Source: Chara braunii
Taxonomy: Eukaryota; Streptophyta; Charophyceae; Charales; Characeae
Assembly (NCBI GenBank): GCA_003427395.1
Contig: BFEA01000055.1
Coordinates: 489,533 to 553,532 of the forward strand
Reading direction: 5' to 3'
DNA length: 64,000 bases
The position numbers and the translations under genes are program-made. Of the stretch, positions 52,389 through 63,430 are shown piece by piece. Position 1 is the first letter of the stretch. Every line of letters begins with the position of its first letter. A model generated the notes under the pieces. The model was not told the DNA's origin. It searched no databases and was given only the letters and a program-made list of their open reading frames with translations.

Positions 52389-54454
52389 GTAAGGTAGGGG
52401 GAGCACAGAACGTATCTGGGCGACATTGCGGTCAGATGCATTGTAGCCGAAAAAATGAGGAGCTACCATCTTCGTTTGTGTAAGGCGTATTGTCAACTTT
52501 ATTTTGTTTGACCATTTTTTTGTTTTGAGTTTTATTATGTTTGTTTGAATCTGGTCGAAACTATTGGCAGATACATCCGAAACAAGACGAACACAACACA
52601 CCCTCCCGACATTACTGTATCGGACCAGCATGATAACCTGTAGGCATTTATTAGCATTATAGTGTTGTTGTTGTTGATTATTATATTACTATTATTATTT
52701 TTTATTATTTATTAATGGGGATAGATGATTCAATCATTAATCTTGATCAAGGAAAACCTAGTGAGCATGAGTCACCAGCTTACGCTGATTATGTTCCTGC
52801 CTATGTACACACCACCGTCTTTCCCACCGATTGAAAAGTCCAATGAAAGTGTTTGGAACGCGGTAATCTTGGCGGGATGCTGCTAAGGGTGTTGTATGAA
52901 GTTCATTGAACCTTATTATTTAAAAGAAAGGAGGAGATACACAGAACAGGAAGAATAGATAAAAAAAGAGGAAGAAAAAGGAGGAAAAAGAAGAGAGGTA
53001 AAGAGAGAAAGAGACAGAGATAGACAGACTTACATGATAGACAAAGACAAACAGACGGACATGACAGACAAAGACAAACAGACGGACATGACAGACAAAG
53101 ACAGACAAACGAACATGACACACAGAGACATACAGACGAACAGATAGACACAGAAAAAGGGAGAGAGGGTGTTTTTGGTGTATGCAGGTGGTCGACATTG
53201 GTATTGATGTCATGTATATTGGTCTGTGAAAGTCGAAGTGAGCTTGTTTCCCTAACGTAGGTAGGATAGGCACGACAGGTAGAGTAGGCTGGATGGTGGG
53301 CGCCAGACAGTAGGAGAGACATTGAATACTGCGTTGGTATGGCCCGCGGGCTTGGACATTGGCTCACAAGCTCACTGTATTGCTCTTATTTGGATAAAAT
53401 CTTAGTGTATTTGTACTCTCTGGCTCTTTTCCGATACGAATACTGCGCAAGAAGGATATATGTCGTCCTCTTGGGTGATCCTGCAATCTGAGTCGTTGTA
53501 GTCATTTGATGCTTCATGATGTGTTGAGTCTGCTTCTCCACATGTTGCGTTTCTGCTTCAGCACCTGCCCTATCTCTACTTAGACGGGTGATGTGTCTTT
53601 GCGTCGACACATTCTAAGTATGTGCTTCGTCACTAGTTGCCTCCTTTTTGTTCAGAAAACGAACACTAGTTAGATATATATATATATTTACATATAATAT
53701 ATATACATAGAAAGAAAAAAAGAAAAAGATAGACACAAATAGTTAGACAGGCAGATATAGATAGACAAACACAGACAATCAGACAGACAAATACCGACAA
53801 ACAGACAAACAAATACAGACACACAGACAGACAAAGAGACACAGAAAGAGAGAGAGGAGAGGAAGACAGAGGGGGGTAGAAAGGAGAACCCGGTACCTTT
53901 GATGAGGATGCTGGTATTGGGCTGTTGAATTTCACACCGAGGAATGTTTGGTGACTGGATCGCCGAAACTGGTAAATGATGGGGCTTTTAAGTTGCGCAT
54001 ATTTGGACTTTGCATCTCTGGTTTCCAATGTGGGTTTCGTGTGATGTCCCAAGGCGCGTGTATGTGCGTATGTCGTGTGTTTTTCTGTATACGTATATAT
54101 GTGCGTGTCGTCATATTCACTATACACTCGAATTAAGCAATAATTGTTCCACGCTACTTCGTTGGGTTTTCACGAACACATTAGGGTGGTTGAACTCGAT
54201 AGACCGCCCAGGGTGCAGTTGGCTGATGGGTAGGGATATACCGCATGGCCTCGGATCGACAATATCCCTAAGTAAAAGGGTCGACTTTACAACAACCTTT
54301 TGGCCCTAAGCAGACTGGCGGCTCAAACCCCTGACAAGAGAGGGAGTGAGTCTGATAATTCAAACTAACATGACACATTCATAAAACTTACAGTGTGTAT
54401 ATGCGTGTGCGTTTTTATCAGTGCGGGAAAACGTCTCTCGCCTGTGAATGTGTA
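52389..54454. other. gene-free sequence with AGAC-rich microsatellites
   Basis: Degenerate (AGAC)n-type tracts lie at 52,985-53,160 (a 32-base unit GACAGACAAAGACAAACAGACGGACAT type repeated) and at 53,690-53,880. AT-rich runs lie near 52,680-52,720 and 53,670-53,710. No gene was recognised. Confidence 0.5.
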
Positions 54455-54457
54455 AGT

Positions 54458-54515
<58 letters not shown>
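54455..54515. repeat. (CG)n-(GA)n microsatellite
   Basis: A short GCGCGCGCG run leads into about 21 GA units, the same compound type as at 1,609-1,661. Confidence 0.95.
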
Positions 54516-54520
<5 letters not shown>

Positions 54521-54877
54521 GGGATGACAGTGTAAGGGCACATACCTAGTTTTGACAAACAACTCTTGAAGGTTGACTTCTTCGTGTACTTCGGTTCTAT
54601 TACTGATGTCAACTGAATGCATTGTCAATTCGTAGTTGTTAGTAGTTGTGTGATTGTAGTCTGGGTGATGAGTGTCAAGTAAGAGAAAAACTCTGAATAC
54701 TTATGTCAAGGATGACAAAAGCATGTTCTCACCGACATTCAGATTTAAAGTTTTGGTTTTCCATTGGTGGAATGTCAGTGCATTACTCCCTTTCGAACAG
54801 TACAGGACTTTCTGGCTTTCAATATGATCTCGTAATCTGCAGTCTGTCTATCCGTCATTTCCCGTTTCCTTTTATGA
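54516..54877. other. gene-free sequence
   Basis: Nothing recognised. Confidence 0.45.
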
Positions 54878-55705
54878 TTATTATTATTATTATTATTTAT
54901 TGTTATTATTATTATTATTGTCAGGGTAACCGGCGTTCGGGACGGGCCGAACGCCCGAACCCGAATGCCCGAACATATGGGACCCCTTGGGGATGCGTTC
55001 GACCGTTCGAGCCGAACGAGGACCCAAAAAAAAAAAAAAAAAAAAAAAAAAAGATATGTTAAAAAAAAAAAAAATTAAACAAGATTTGTCTGAGCATTAC
55101 ATTCAAATTCCTTACCAAATTTGAAAAAAAAAAAAAAAAACGAAAAACAAATACTAATTTAAAAAAAAAAAATTAGTGAGTGCGCGAGCACGTTTTTGAC
55201 ACCGCCATCTTTGGCGATTTTTCATTTTTTTTTGGCACAACTAAATTCTCTAAAAATTTACAGATGTGTACTTCACATAATGCAAAACCCACTAAAAATA
55301 TTTCAAAAAATAATAAAATTGTTTAGACCCCGAACTCAAGTGAAAACAAAAAGTAAAAAATAGGAAAAAAATTGTGGGCGAGCATGTTTTGACACCGCCA
55401 TCTTTGGCAATTTTGAATTTTTATTTGGCTAAGACAAATGAATTCAAATTTATAGGCATGTAACTCAGGTCATAGAGAACTCACATAAAAAAAAATAAAA
55501 AAAAACAAATTATTTTTAAGCCCCGAAATAATTTTTGGCGGGGGCCGAACGCCGTCGAGTTCAGACCCCGTACGGGACCCCGAACGCCCATACGTACGGA
55601 AGTCTGCTCGGGTCCTCCGTCACGGTACGTACGGGCTGGTGACCCTGATTATTGTTATTATTAGTATTATTATTAGTATTATTATTAGTATTATTATTAT
55701 TGTTA
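54878..55705. repeat. (ATT)n microsatellite interrupted by an hAT-like element
   Basis: ATT/GTTATT-rich sequence at 54,878-54,921 continues in the same register and strand at 55,648-55,705, interrupted by a transposon. Confidence 0.85.
54922..55647. mobile_element. hAT-like non-autonomous element, 726 bp
   Basis: The ends are CAGGGTAACCGGC and the reverse complement of CAGGGTCACCAGC. CAGGG is a usual hAT terminus. ATTATTGT is repeated exactly at 54,914-54,921 and 55,648-55,655 as an 8-bp target duplication. GTTCGG/CCGAAC motifs crowd both subterminal regions and two CACCGCCATCTTTGGC blocks lie inside. There is no transposase frame. Confidence 0.88.
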
Positions 55706-56046
55706 TTTCAGTAGTTGTGACCCCAACAAGCCTCGTGCCCGCATTCAGTGAAGGCAGGCCTGGATATCCACGAGAGGCCCCTACCTCAACAATTTCCAAA
55801 GTGCTGCATGCAGGTTGTTGAAGTGCAACCGGGGCCTCACCTCGGGGGTTCTTCCGAAAGAAGCAAATGCGTAGATGGTGGCGCCCAGGGCATACGCAGC
55901 GTAAGGTCAACTTAGTAAGAAGGGGCCTCTAGTGCCCTCCCTCCTACCCCGCTCCGACCTTTTTTTTTCAGACAGTGTTGCATCTCCGTTTTTGTATAGA
56001 GTTCCAAAGTGGGTCTCAGATAGTGCTGCATGTCTGTTTTTGTATA
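55706..56046. other. gene-free sequence
   Basis: A short direct duplication (GTTTTTGTATAGAGTTC at about 55,988 and 56,036; CCTCCCTCCTACC at about 55,936 and 56,082) adjoins the next foldback element. No gene was recognised. Confidence 0.5.
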
Positions 56047-56489
56047 GAGTTCACGCCTGCAACGCTCAGGTTTTCTAGCGTCCTCCCTCCTACCGCTCCG
56101 GCCTTTTTTTTCGCGAGTGTGCCTCCTGCCCCGACCATCAGAACGAGATGGCGCTGTCATCTAGCATTGTAAGAGGGCTGTCATGTAGCGCAGAGAAATT
56201 TGTGAGCGCTTCTATAGTTCTTGAGTCTGGAGTAAGTGGAGCGATGCTTCTTTTTTCAAGAGTTCTAGACCTCTGACAACTCTAGAAGCACCCACAATTC
56301 TTTTTTGGAGTCTAGTGTAGTGGAGTGAGACCCCCTATGAGCGTTTTTTTTTTTGTTTTTAGTGCACCATGAGACAACGCCAGCCCAGTCTGACGACCGG
56401 GACTCCAAACACACTCGTGAAAAAGAAAAGCAACATGGGGGGTAGGAAGGAGGACGCTAGAAATCCGAAGCGTTGCAGGCTGTGAACTC
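56047..56489. mobile_element. foldback element with arms of about 120 bp
   Basis: 56,047-56,165 is largely complementary to 56,365-56,489 (GAGTTCACGCCTGCAACGCT to GGCGCTGTC and the reverse). The spacer is about 200 bp and includes short TCTAG-containing repeats. Confidence 0.75.
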
Positions 56490-56569
56490 TAGATGCTTCG
56501 TAAGTGCCCTTGGAAAATGCTTTCTGACAGCTCTCGTAGGGTGTTTTCATGAGTTGGTCTCTAGAGTAA

Positions 56570-57379
56570 GGGCATACTCACATGGCGACCCCAAATCCGC
56601 AAAATATGCGGATTTCGGAAGTGCCGATTTGAGGTTTTGGGCATGGTTCACGTCACACTACTGTACCTTTTCAGGGCATACTCACACGGGGACCTATAAT
56701 CCCAAAATCCCAAAAAGAAGGGGAAAAGGCGGGTCACACGGATCTACCAAATTTACAAATGTACTATTCCTGTGCCCATTTGTCAGCGGCCTCGGAAGCC
56801 GCGGGGCAAGGGATTTTGCGGTCATCTCTGGAGGTGACCGCAAATTCCCTTTTTTTTTCTTGCATTTTCTTCAAAAATTGGCAAAAATTCATTCACAAAC
56901 GTTATTGCACAATTTGTGGATGGCGCCGTGTGACCAGCCAAGTACCAAATCCCCATTTCTCCAGACGGCCGCGACCTTGTCCCATTTGAAAAGGTACAGC
57001 AGTGTGACGTGAACCATGCCCAAAACCTCAAATCGGCCCTTCCCAAATCCGCATATTTTGTGGATTTGGGGTCACCGTGTGAGTATGCCCTCAGATGGGA
57101 CAAGGTCGCAGCCATCTGGAGAAATGGGTATTTGGTATTTGGCTGGTCACACGGCGCCATCCACAAATTGTGCAATAACTTTTGTGAACGAATTTTTGCC
57201 AATTTTTAAAGAAAATGCAAAAAAAAAAAGGGCATTTGCCGTCACCTTGCCCGCGGCTTCCAGGCCGCTGACAAATGGGCACTGGAATAGTACATTTGCA
57301 AATTTGGTAGATCCGTGTGACCGGCCTTTTCCCCTTTTTCTTGGGATTTTGGGATTATAGGTCCCCGTGTGAGTATGCC
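56570..57379 (-). mobile_element. TIR element (minus orientation), interrupted by a second copy
   Basis: The ends are GGGCATACTCACATGGCGACC at the left and the inverted CCCGTGTGAGTATGCC at the right. A copy of the same family (56,674-57,090) is inserted within it, splitting a sequence that is continuous once the insert and one TCA are removed. TAA precedes the left end. The right end lacks one terminal C. Confidence 0.8.
56674..57090 (+). mobile_element. TIR element, 417 bp, with 3-bp target duplication
   Basis: Terminal inverted repeats match at 20 of 21 positions (GGGCATACTCACACGG then GGACC or TGACC). TCA flanks both sides (56,671-56,673 and 57,091-57,093). A 3-bp duplication with GGG-starting ends fits a PIF/Harbinger-like MITE, although that family prefers TWA sites. 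There is no coding capacity. Confidence 0.87.
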
Positions 57380-57380
57380 G

Positions 57381-57766
57381 AATTCCCCCCCCAAAAGGTA
57401 GAGGACTGGTCACACAGATTTGCCGAAGTCCTAAATGTACCATTCGTGTGCCCATTTGTCAGCGGCCTGTGTACCCGCGGGGCAAGGGAATTTGTGGCCT
57501 CCTCTGGAGGTGACGGCAAATGCCCTATTTATCTTTTCGCATTTTCTTCGAGAATTTGTGACAATTCGTTCACGAAAGCTCTTGCACAATTTGTGGACGC
57601 TGCCGTGTGACCAACAAAGTACCAAAAAGCCATTGGTCCAGACGGCCAGGGCCTTGTCCCATCTGAAAAGGTACAGCAGTGCGACCGGAACCAAGCCCAA
57701 ACCCTCAAATCGCCCCTCCCAAATCCTCATATTTTGTGGATTTGGGGTCGCAGCGTGAGTATGCCC
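57381..57766 (+). mobile_element. third, 5'-damaged copy of the TIR element
   Basis: From about 57,405 it follows the 417-bp element (TGTGCCCATTTGTCAGCGGCC, the AATTTGTGGACGCTGCCGTGTGACC block, the AAAAGGTACAGCAGTG block) and ends GTGAGTATGCCC at 57,766. The left terminus is lost against the neighbouring copy. Confidence 0.75.
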
Positions 57767-58264
57767 TAGGTGGAGGAAGGCGTCACCGATGAAAAGTCTA
57801 GAGTCTAGAGTTGTGGAGCGAGGCCCCTTGACGAGGTAGGTGCTGAGTGCCGGGCCGAGGAAAGGGTGGGGTGTCGTCATGCGACTGAAAAAAAACGGAA
57901 TTCCAAACGGCTCGGGCGTCGCGTACTGCCCCAGTGAATGCAGAAGACGTACCTTTACGCGCGCTGGTTTAATTCCAAAGTAACTGAAAACGAGATCTCT
58001 ACGAATTGCCCTGCCCATCCCCTCGCTCTCCCGTCACGCCATCCCTCCCATGACATGCCGTTCTGGTGTGTCGTGTTCCACGTTTGCTTGTGCAATCTCC
58101 CATTCTCACGCGGTGCTTGTGTGATCTCTCAGTCTTACAGCGCGAGGGCGCGTGTTCATAGACTATTCTGCAGCCGAAGCGCGGGGGTTATACGCACACG
58201 TCTCTACAGTGTTAGCAGGTGTTTGCTGTCGTAATCGCTTGCCTCTGTGTGCGTGTGCCTCTGT

Positions 58265-58265
<1 letters not shown>
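57767..58265. other. gene-free sequence
   Basis: Nothing recognised. Confidence 0.45.

Positions 58266-58338
<73 letters not shown>
58266..58338. repeat. (GA)n microsatellite
   Basis: About 36 uninterrupted GA units. Confidence 0.97.
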
Positions 58339-58340
<2 letters not shown>

Positions 58341-59139
58341 GGGAGAGGTTTGGTTAGTGGTATGCAGGGATGAGAGCGCAAAGGAAGTGGGAATTGACGT
58401 GGGGGAGAGATGGAGAGGGAGAAGGAGGAGATGAAGAAGAAGAAGCCGATATGAGTAAGGGCACGGGAGGGGGGAATGCAGTGTACCCAGGGATTGTTGT
58501 GGTCTGAATAGTCACATAGATCCGGATAGAGTCCTTGGGTTGGTTTTTGTGTTTCCCCCCTGTTTCATTTTTTTAATCCCCACCAGTTTTGATGCCTCTG
58601 TGATTACAAGCGAGGGGGAGAAGCAGCACCCGTACTTTATTAGACTACTTTACGTATTAGCTCCCGTGGTACCAAATTAGGGATATGATCGAGAAGATGG
58701 TAAGGACATGACAAGTGGGAGCATGATGAGTGGAGAGGAGCACAGTCGAAGAAAGGTGTTTTCTGTGTCAATTGAAGAAAAGAAAAGGTACTTTCTGTGA
58801 CAATTCAGCGAACTCACATGGCCTTGCGACAGCAATAGGTCTGCAGAGAGATGGAACGAAGAGATTTCTGGGACTTGGGATGACTGGATTTGGAAATTGA
58901 CTGGCGATCGATGGTTTCGCTAACCCCCCTCCCCCTTTCCTTTTGCCCGCTAATGATTATTTCTTTCACAGTGTTCGCCTTCGGTGATACCGAGGAGGCA
59001 GCGGCAATAGTCGGACGTCATCACCAAAGCCCGACGGGGAAAAGTCTTGGAACGAGGCGGTGTGCGGGCTTACTGTATGGAGAAAAAAGACGAGGGTTGT
59101 TAGGTTATGGGTCTCCGTGCACTTGGTTTTTGTGCTGAT
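58339..59139. other. gene-free sequence
   Basis: Purine-rich to about 58,450. Otherwise nothing recognised. Confidence 0.45.
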
Positions 59140-59500
59140 GGTGGTGGTAGTGGTGATTGTAGGAGAAAGCCATATCTACGGGGGTTTCCTATTTGGGAAA
59201 GAAGACGTTAACGAGAGCAGGGTGGTGCTGGTGGCGGTGATTGTAGGAGGAAGCCATATCCACAGGCAGGGTTTCCTAATTAGTCAAGAAGACGTCAACG
59301 AGCAGGGTGGTGGTGGTGGTGGTGAGGTTTCCTATTTGGGAAAGAAGACGTTAACGAGAGCAGGGTGTTGCTGGTGGCGGTGATTGTAGGAGGAAGCCAT
59401 ATCCACAGGCAGGGTTTCCTAATTAGTGAAGAAGACGTCAACGAGCAGGGTGCTGGTGGTGGTGGTGATTGTAGGAGGGAGCCGTATCCACGGGGTTTCA
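59140..59500 (+). repeat. minisatellite with 142-bp higher-order unit
   Basis: 59,183-59,324 and 59,325-59,466 are nearly identical. Each contains two diverged subunits (GAAGACGTTAACGAGAGCAGGG / GAAGACGTCAACGAGCAGGG type) with GGTGGTGGTG runs and GATTGTAGGAGGAAGCCATA. Partial subunits flank both ends. Confidence 0.88.
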
Positions 59501-60959
59501 TTTTAGGAAAGAAAGACTAAGAGGACTGAGTTGAAGAGGAGTACCATCTCTTACTAGATTTCTTTATCCGTCTCCTCTCTCTGCCCTCCTCCTCCTCCTC
59601 CTCCTCCTCCTCCTCCTCTTCTCCCATCTGCGCACGCAGTCGCTCCTCTTATCAATAATCTCTCCAGGAATCAGCAGTCACGAATTTCATGCCCTGATCC
59701 CGATCTGCGAGTGTGAAGCTCCATCGCAGCCGAAATTCGTCATCGATGTTTTGCGCTACCCCCCCCCCCCCCCCTTTCTTCTTCCGTCCAGTCGCACCAT
59801 TTCAGGGGCATTGTCGGCACCCACGTAACCTAGCGTTTCCTGCACTCGTTTCCTGTCTATCCTTTTTCGCATCCGATCCACGTGGCTGAATGGTACACAC
59901 ATGAGCAATTGTAAACAGATCACGTGTGGGTCCTAAGGAGATCTACAGTAATTCTCTTTCCCTCGTCGTTTTTTTAGTTTCTCCCGGAGCATGATAATCT
60001 CGATGTAGGCAGTCTAGAGCTCAAGGGCAGAACGGGCCTCTATACTCTGCGGGTGGGAAGTTTTGGCAGGTTCTGGGCGGGCTAGCAAACAGCCCCTTGA
60101 TGGGACTGGCTGGTGCGGAACCAGCCGACAAATCACGTCTCGTTTCGCAGACAACCGGCCGCCGTCGGTCGGGATCTTATACCTTCTCCGAGCTACGTAC
60201 AGCTCCCTTGAACACGTCACTGATCGATTGCTCCTGCAGACAACTACCATAGCGAACAGGCTACGCAGTTCAATCTTCTTCTTCTGCTTCTTTTTTGTCT
60301 GCTTCTTCTTCTGCGTCTTCTTCTTCTTCTGTTTTGTCTGCTTCTTCTTCTGCTTCTTGGTCTGCTTCGTCTGCTTCTTCTGCTTCTTCTGCTTCTTCTG
60401 TTGTCCTGTGAATCGCTTTTGTGATGTCCTGCTTGCCCTTGCTCCAGTCCTGCCGTCATCTGTTGCTGCTGTGGCATGATTGTGGTAGCCAGCGCAGCTC
60501 TCCTCATTTCGCGTTGCACTTCTCTCTCCCGCGTAACGATAGATAACGATTGTATTTATCGCCGCTCCTGTCTGCTTCTCGCTCTGCCCTACACTTTGGG
60601 TCCTTCTATCGCCTCCCGCGCTCGATGAAAGACATAACGGAAAAAAGAGAAGTCAGGAGGAAAAAAAAAAAACGACAAGGTGTACGGTCTCTTTGCTGGG
60701 AAAGGGTATCCGATTCGAAAAACACAGCGGCGTCAGGGTATTCCGATTGTGACTGAGCACTCTCGCGGCACTCGTTGCCACGGCAGAAGAGGAGAAAGGA
60801 GAGAGAGAGAGGGGATTAGGAGGGTAGGGAGGATAAGTCCGGGCTGTCAATTTGCCAAAGGCATCTTCTTCGGTGTCATCATGTCAGTGAAACGTCTCCC
60901 ATCTATGTCTCAGCTTCAGAGTCTTACTCCTGTCCTCTGCGAGGCTGAAGAGAAGAACG
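59501..60959. other. gene-free sequence with trinucleotide tracts
   Basis: It holds a (CTC)n tract at 59,588-59,619, a C-run at 59,759-59,774 and a CTTCTTCTG-type compound repeat at 60,272-60,405. No gene was recognised. Confidence 0.5.
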
Positions 60960-60965
60960 GATAAC

Positions 60966-61480
60966 ATCACTAGAACCAGGAGAAAACGGCACTAGAACCA
61001 GGAGAAAATGGCACTAGAACCAGGAGAAAACGGCACGAGGTCTGTTCTCTGGTATGGCTGATGAGAAGGTGAAACATCACTAAAACCAGGAGGAAACATC
61101 ACGTGAATAGTCAGGAGAAACTTCACCTGGAGGAGAAAAGGAGAAACCTAGCATCACTAGAAAAAGGAGAAACATCACGAGAAGAGTCAGGAGAAACTTC
61201 ACCAGGAGGAGAAGAGGAGAAACATAGCATCACTACAAGGAGGAGAAACATCACGAGAAGAGACAGGAGAAACTTCAGTAGAAGAGTCCGGAGAAACTTC
61301 ACCAGGAGGAGAAAAGGAGAAACATAGCGTCAGTTGTCAGGAGAAGCATCAGGAGAAGAGTCAGGAGAAGCATCAGGAGAAGAGTCAGGAGAAGCATCAG
61401 GAGAAGAGTCAGGAGAAACATCACGAGGAGTAAAGGAGAAACATCACTAGAAAGGAGAAAGGGGAAAACATTGCCAGGAG
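60966..61480 (+). repeat. GGAGAAA-based minisatellite arrays
   Basis: Three nested patterns are present. A 22-base unit with GGCACTAGAACCAGGAGAAA lies at 60,966-61,036. A roughly 65-75-base unit combining AGGAGAAACTTCACCAGGAG and AAACATAGCATCACTA lies at 61,090-61,335. A 24-base unit GTCAGGAGAAGCATCAGGAG lies at 61,335-61,410. Open frames across it are repeat-driven. Confidence 0.85.
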
Positions 61481-61593
61481 GAGAAATTGTGAGTCATCAA
61501 GGCGGTCCCGACTGTGAATCAAAGACTGCACGTCCGACTGCGCCCCCGAAACTGCATCATCAGGACTGCTACATCAGCAAAGACAAAAGAAGG

Positions 61594-61615
61594 AGAGAGA
61601 GCGAGCGAGCGAGCG

Positions 61616-61690
<75 letters not shown>
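61594..61690. repeat. (GAGC)n-(GA)n microsatellite
   Basis: Several GCGA units lead into about 35 GA units. Confidence 0.95.
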
Positions 61691-61691
<1 letters not shown>

Positions 61692-62354
61692 GTGCGGTGG
61701 CGGGCTGCCATTTTGTCGAGACTACCTTTCATCTTGTCGGTAATCACCGAGCTTTGTCTTCGCGGCTTCGGCTACGCGTTTTTAATTCATGTTCAGTATC
61801 AGGAGGAAGAGAAGGAAACACATCAGGAGGAGGAACGTGTTTCCTTTCTTCAGTAAGAGGCAGCAGTTTGTGTCACGCACTCGAGGGTTGGCCATTTTTT
61901 GATTACTTCTCTCTCTCTTTCTCTCTGTTGCTGCTGCTGCCCTGACGCAGGAGTTTGCTTCATCATTTCTCCCCTCACCTGCCAGTCGTCTGCCGTTTTT
62001 TGTCCTCATGACTGCCGCGGGATTCGATTTCCAACGATGATGGGGCCGTTGTATATTCCTTAAGATCTTCATCATCATCCTCGGCATCAACATCAAGAAG
62101 GAGTAACACTTATGACAACGGCGAGTCGTGTTTTCTGAATCAACGAGGAGCATCATCGCCGTGATCCTAGGCCAATGGACTCATTATCTGTAAGAAACGA
62201 CAAAACGTCTTTGACCTGAGTTCCGTTATCGTTCATCATTCTCTTAATCTCTCTTTCTCTCTCTCTCTCACACATTTCTGCTGTCATGAGCGTCATACTG
62301 TTTATATATATTTCTTTCTTTTGTCCTTTTTGTTCACATTTGCGCTCTGATACT
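61691..62354. other. gene-free sequence
   Basis: Short CT-rich tracts near 61,905-61,925 and 62,250-62,270. Nothing else recognised. Confidence 0.45.
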
Positions 62355-62470
62355 CTTGTGACAATATATATAAGTATACTAGAAAGTACTATTAAGTACT
62401 AATATATATATATATATATAAGTATACTAGAAAGTACTATAAGTATACTAGAAAGTACTGTAAGTTCTTT
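62355..62470. repeat. AT-rich repeats of an AAGTATACTAGAAAGTACT unit
   Basis: Three copies of the 19-base palindrome-like unit are separated by (TA)n runs. Confidence 0.85.
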
Positions 62471-62520
62471 CTCGCTCTCTCTCTGTGGGAGAAAGAAAGG
62501 AACAATTGACAGGGGCCTGT

Positions 62521-62558
62521 CACAGATTGTTTCGTCGGAGTTTTACCGACTCATCCGG
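62521..62558 (-). ncRNA. hammerhead-like motif, degenerate
   Basis: On the minus strand it reads CGGATGA, a perfect GUCGG/CCGAC stem II with a 7-base loop, then GAAAC, then a two-pair stem III and GUG. Compared with the hammerhead consensus, U4 is G and the cleavage base is G, both inactivating. Stem I is not evident. Confidence 0.4.
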
Positions 62559-62699
62559 AGGCTGGAATTCTCTACGGTGTTCAGAGCGCCCTAACCGACG
62601 GTATTCTGTAAGTGATAATTCACCTTAACCCCGCTTGCGGTTGAGCATCGACTGCATCACCACTGTTTCCTTGAGGTGGGCCCATATATGTATGTATAG

Positions 62700-62932
62700 G
62701 GCGGCCTTGTACGCAAGAGGTTCTGAACAGGGGGAGTTGTAAGGAAGAAGATAAAAAAAACGAATTCATTTTTTCTTTTGTTTCGCTTTTGCGCTCTGAT
62801 ATTCATGTGACAACATCAGAGCGCAAAAGCGAAAAAAAGAAAGAAAAGAAAAAAGAAAGAATTCGTTTTTTTATATCTTCTTCCTTACAACTCCCCCTGT
62901 TCAGAACCTCTTGCGTACAAGGCCGCCCACGT
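62700..62932. repeat. inverted repeat of about 110-bp arms
   Basis: GGCGGCCTTGTACGCAAGAG through CGCTTTTGCGCTCTGAT is reversed almost exactly on the other side of a short AT-containing centre. Confidence 0.9.
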
Positions 62933-62959
62933 GGATGTATATATCATGTGACAATATAT

Positions 62960-63025
62960 ATATTATATATATACCTGATGATGACTCGGTGAAACTCCGA
63001 CGAAACAGTTTGTCACAGCCCCTCG
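62960..63025 (+). ncRNA. hammerhead-like motif, degenerate
   Basis: CTGATGA at 62,975-62,981, GAAAC at 63,002-63,006 and GTC at 63,012-63,014 are present. Stem II keeps UCGG/CCGA, but an extra TGA and a C at its first pair spoil the junction. Upstream (TA)n could form a stem I hairpin, with TGTGACAA pairing to TTGTCACA outside it. Confidence 0.4.
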
Positions 63026-63279
63026 TTTGTTGTCTTCTTCTCCCTCTGTGCGTACCATTTACCAGCCAGTTGTGACGATATATATCTGTTTGACGATATA
63101 TATATTGTCACAGTGACGATATATATCTGTATTTGTATACATATTGTTATATGGTTATATGTATGTATATGGTTATACATACAGTGTGACAATATATATA
63201 TGGTGTTGCGCTCTGATATTTATGTGACGACGATATATATACACACGGGGGTGGGGGCAGCCGCCGCTCAACCTACATC

Positions 63280-63415
63280 CACGTGGGCGGCCTTGTACGC
63301 AAGAGGTTTTGAACAGGGGGAGTTGTAAGTAAGAAGATAAGAAATGAATTGATTTGTTTTTCTTGTTTTTTTTTTTCGCTTTTGCTCTCTGACATCTTTG
63401 TGACAATATGCTCAA
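63280..63415 (+). repeat. third copy of the arm sequence
   Basis: It repeats the left arm at 62,700-62,810 (GGCGGCCTTGTACGCAAGAG, AACAGGGGGAGTTGTAAG, TTTTCGCTTTTG, TGTGACAATAT) in direct orientation. Confidence 0.85.
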
Positions 63416-63430
63416 GGACGCTATCAGGAC

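Larger units (their letters stand above)
62512..63022. mobile_element. palindromic element with hammerhead-like sequences in both outer arms
   Basis: Outer arms 62,512-62,554 and 62,975-63,022 are imperfect reverse complements (GGGGCCTGTCACAG, TTTCGTCGGAGTTT). A second inverted repeat lies between them (62,700-62,808 with 62,816-62,932). The intervening 140 bp at 62,556-62,698 has no counterpart on the right, which carries an AT-rich segment instead. Confidence 0.7.

Noticed and set aside
61066-61100. CTGATGAG followed closely by GAAAC, considered as a hammerhead
   Set aside because: There is no stem II between the core halves and no stem I or III partners.
60966-61480. Regular short repeats considered as a CRISPR array
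   Set aside because: There are no unique spacers of constant length, no cas genes, and the context is eukaryotic. It is a nested minisatellite.
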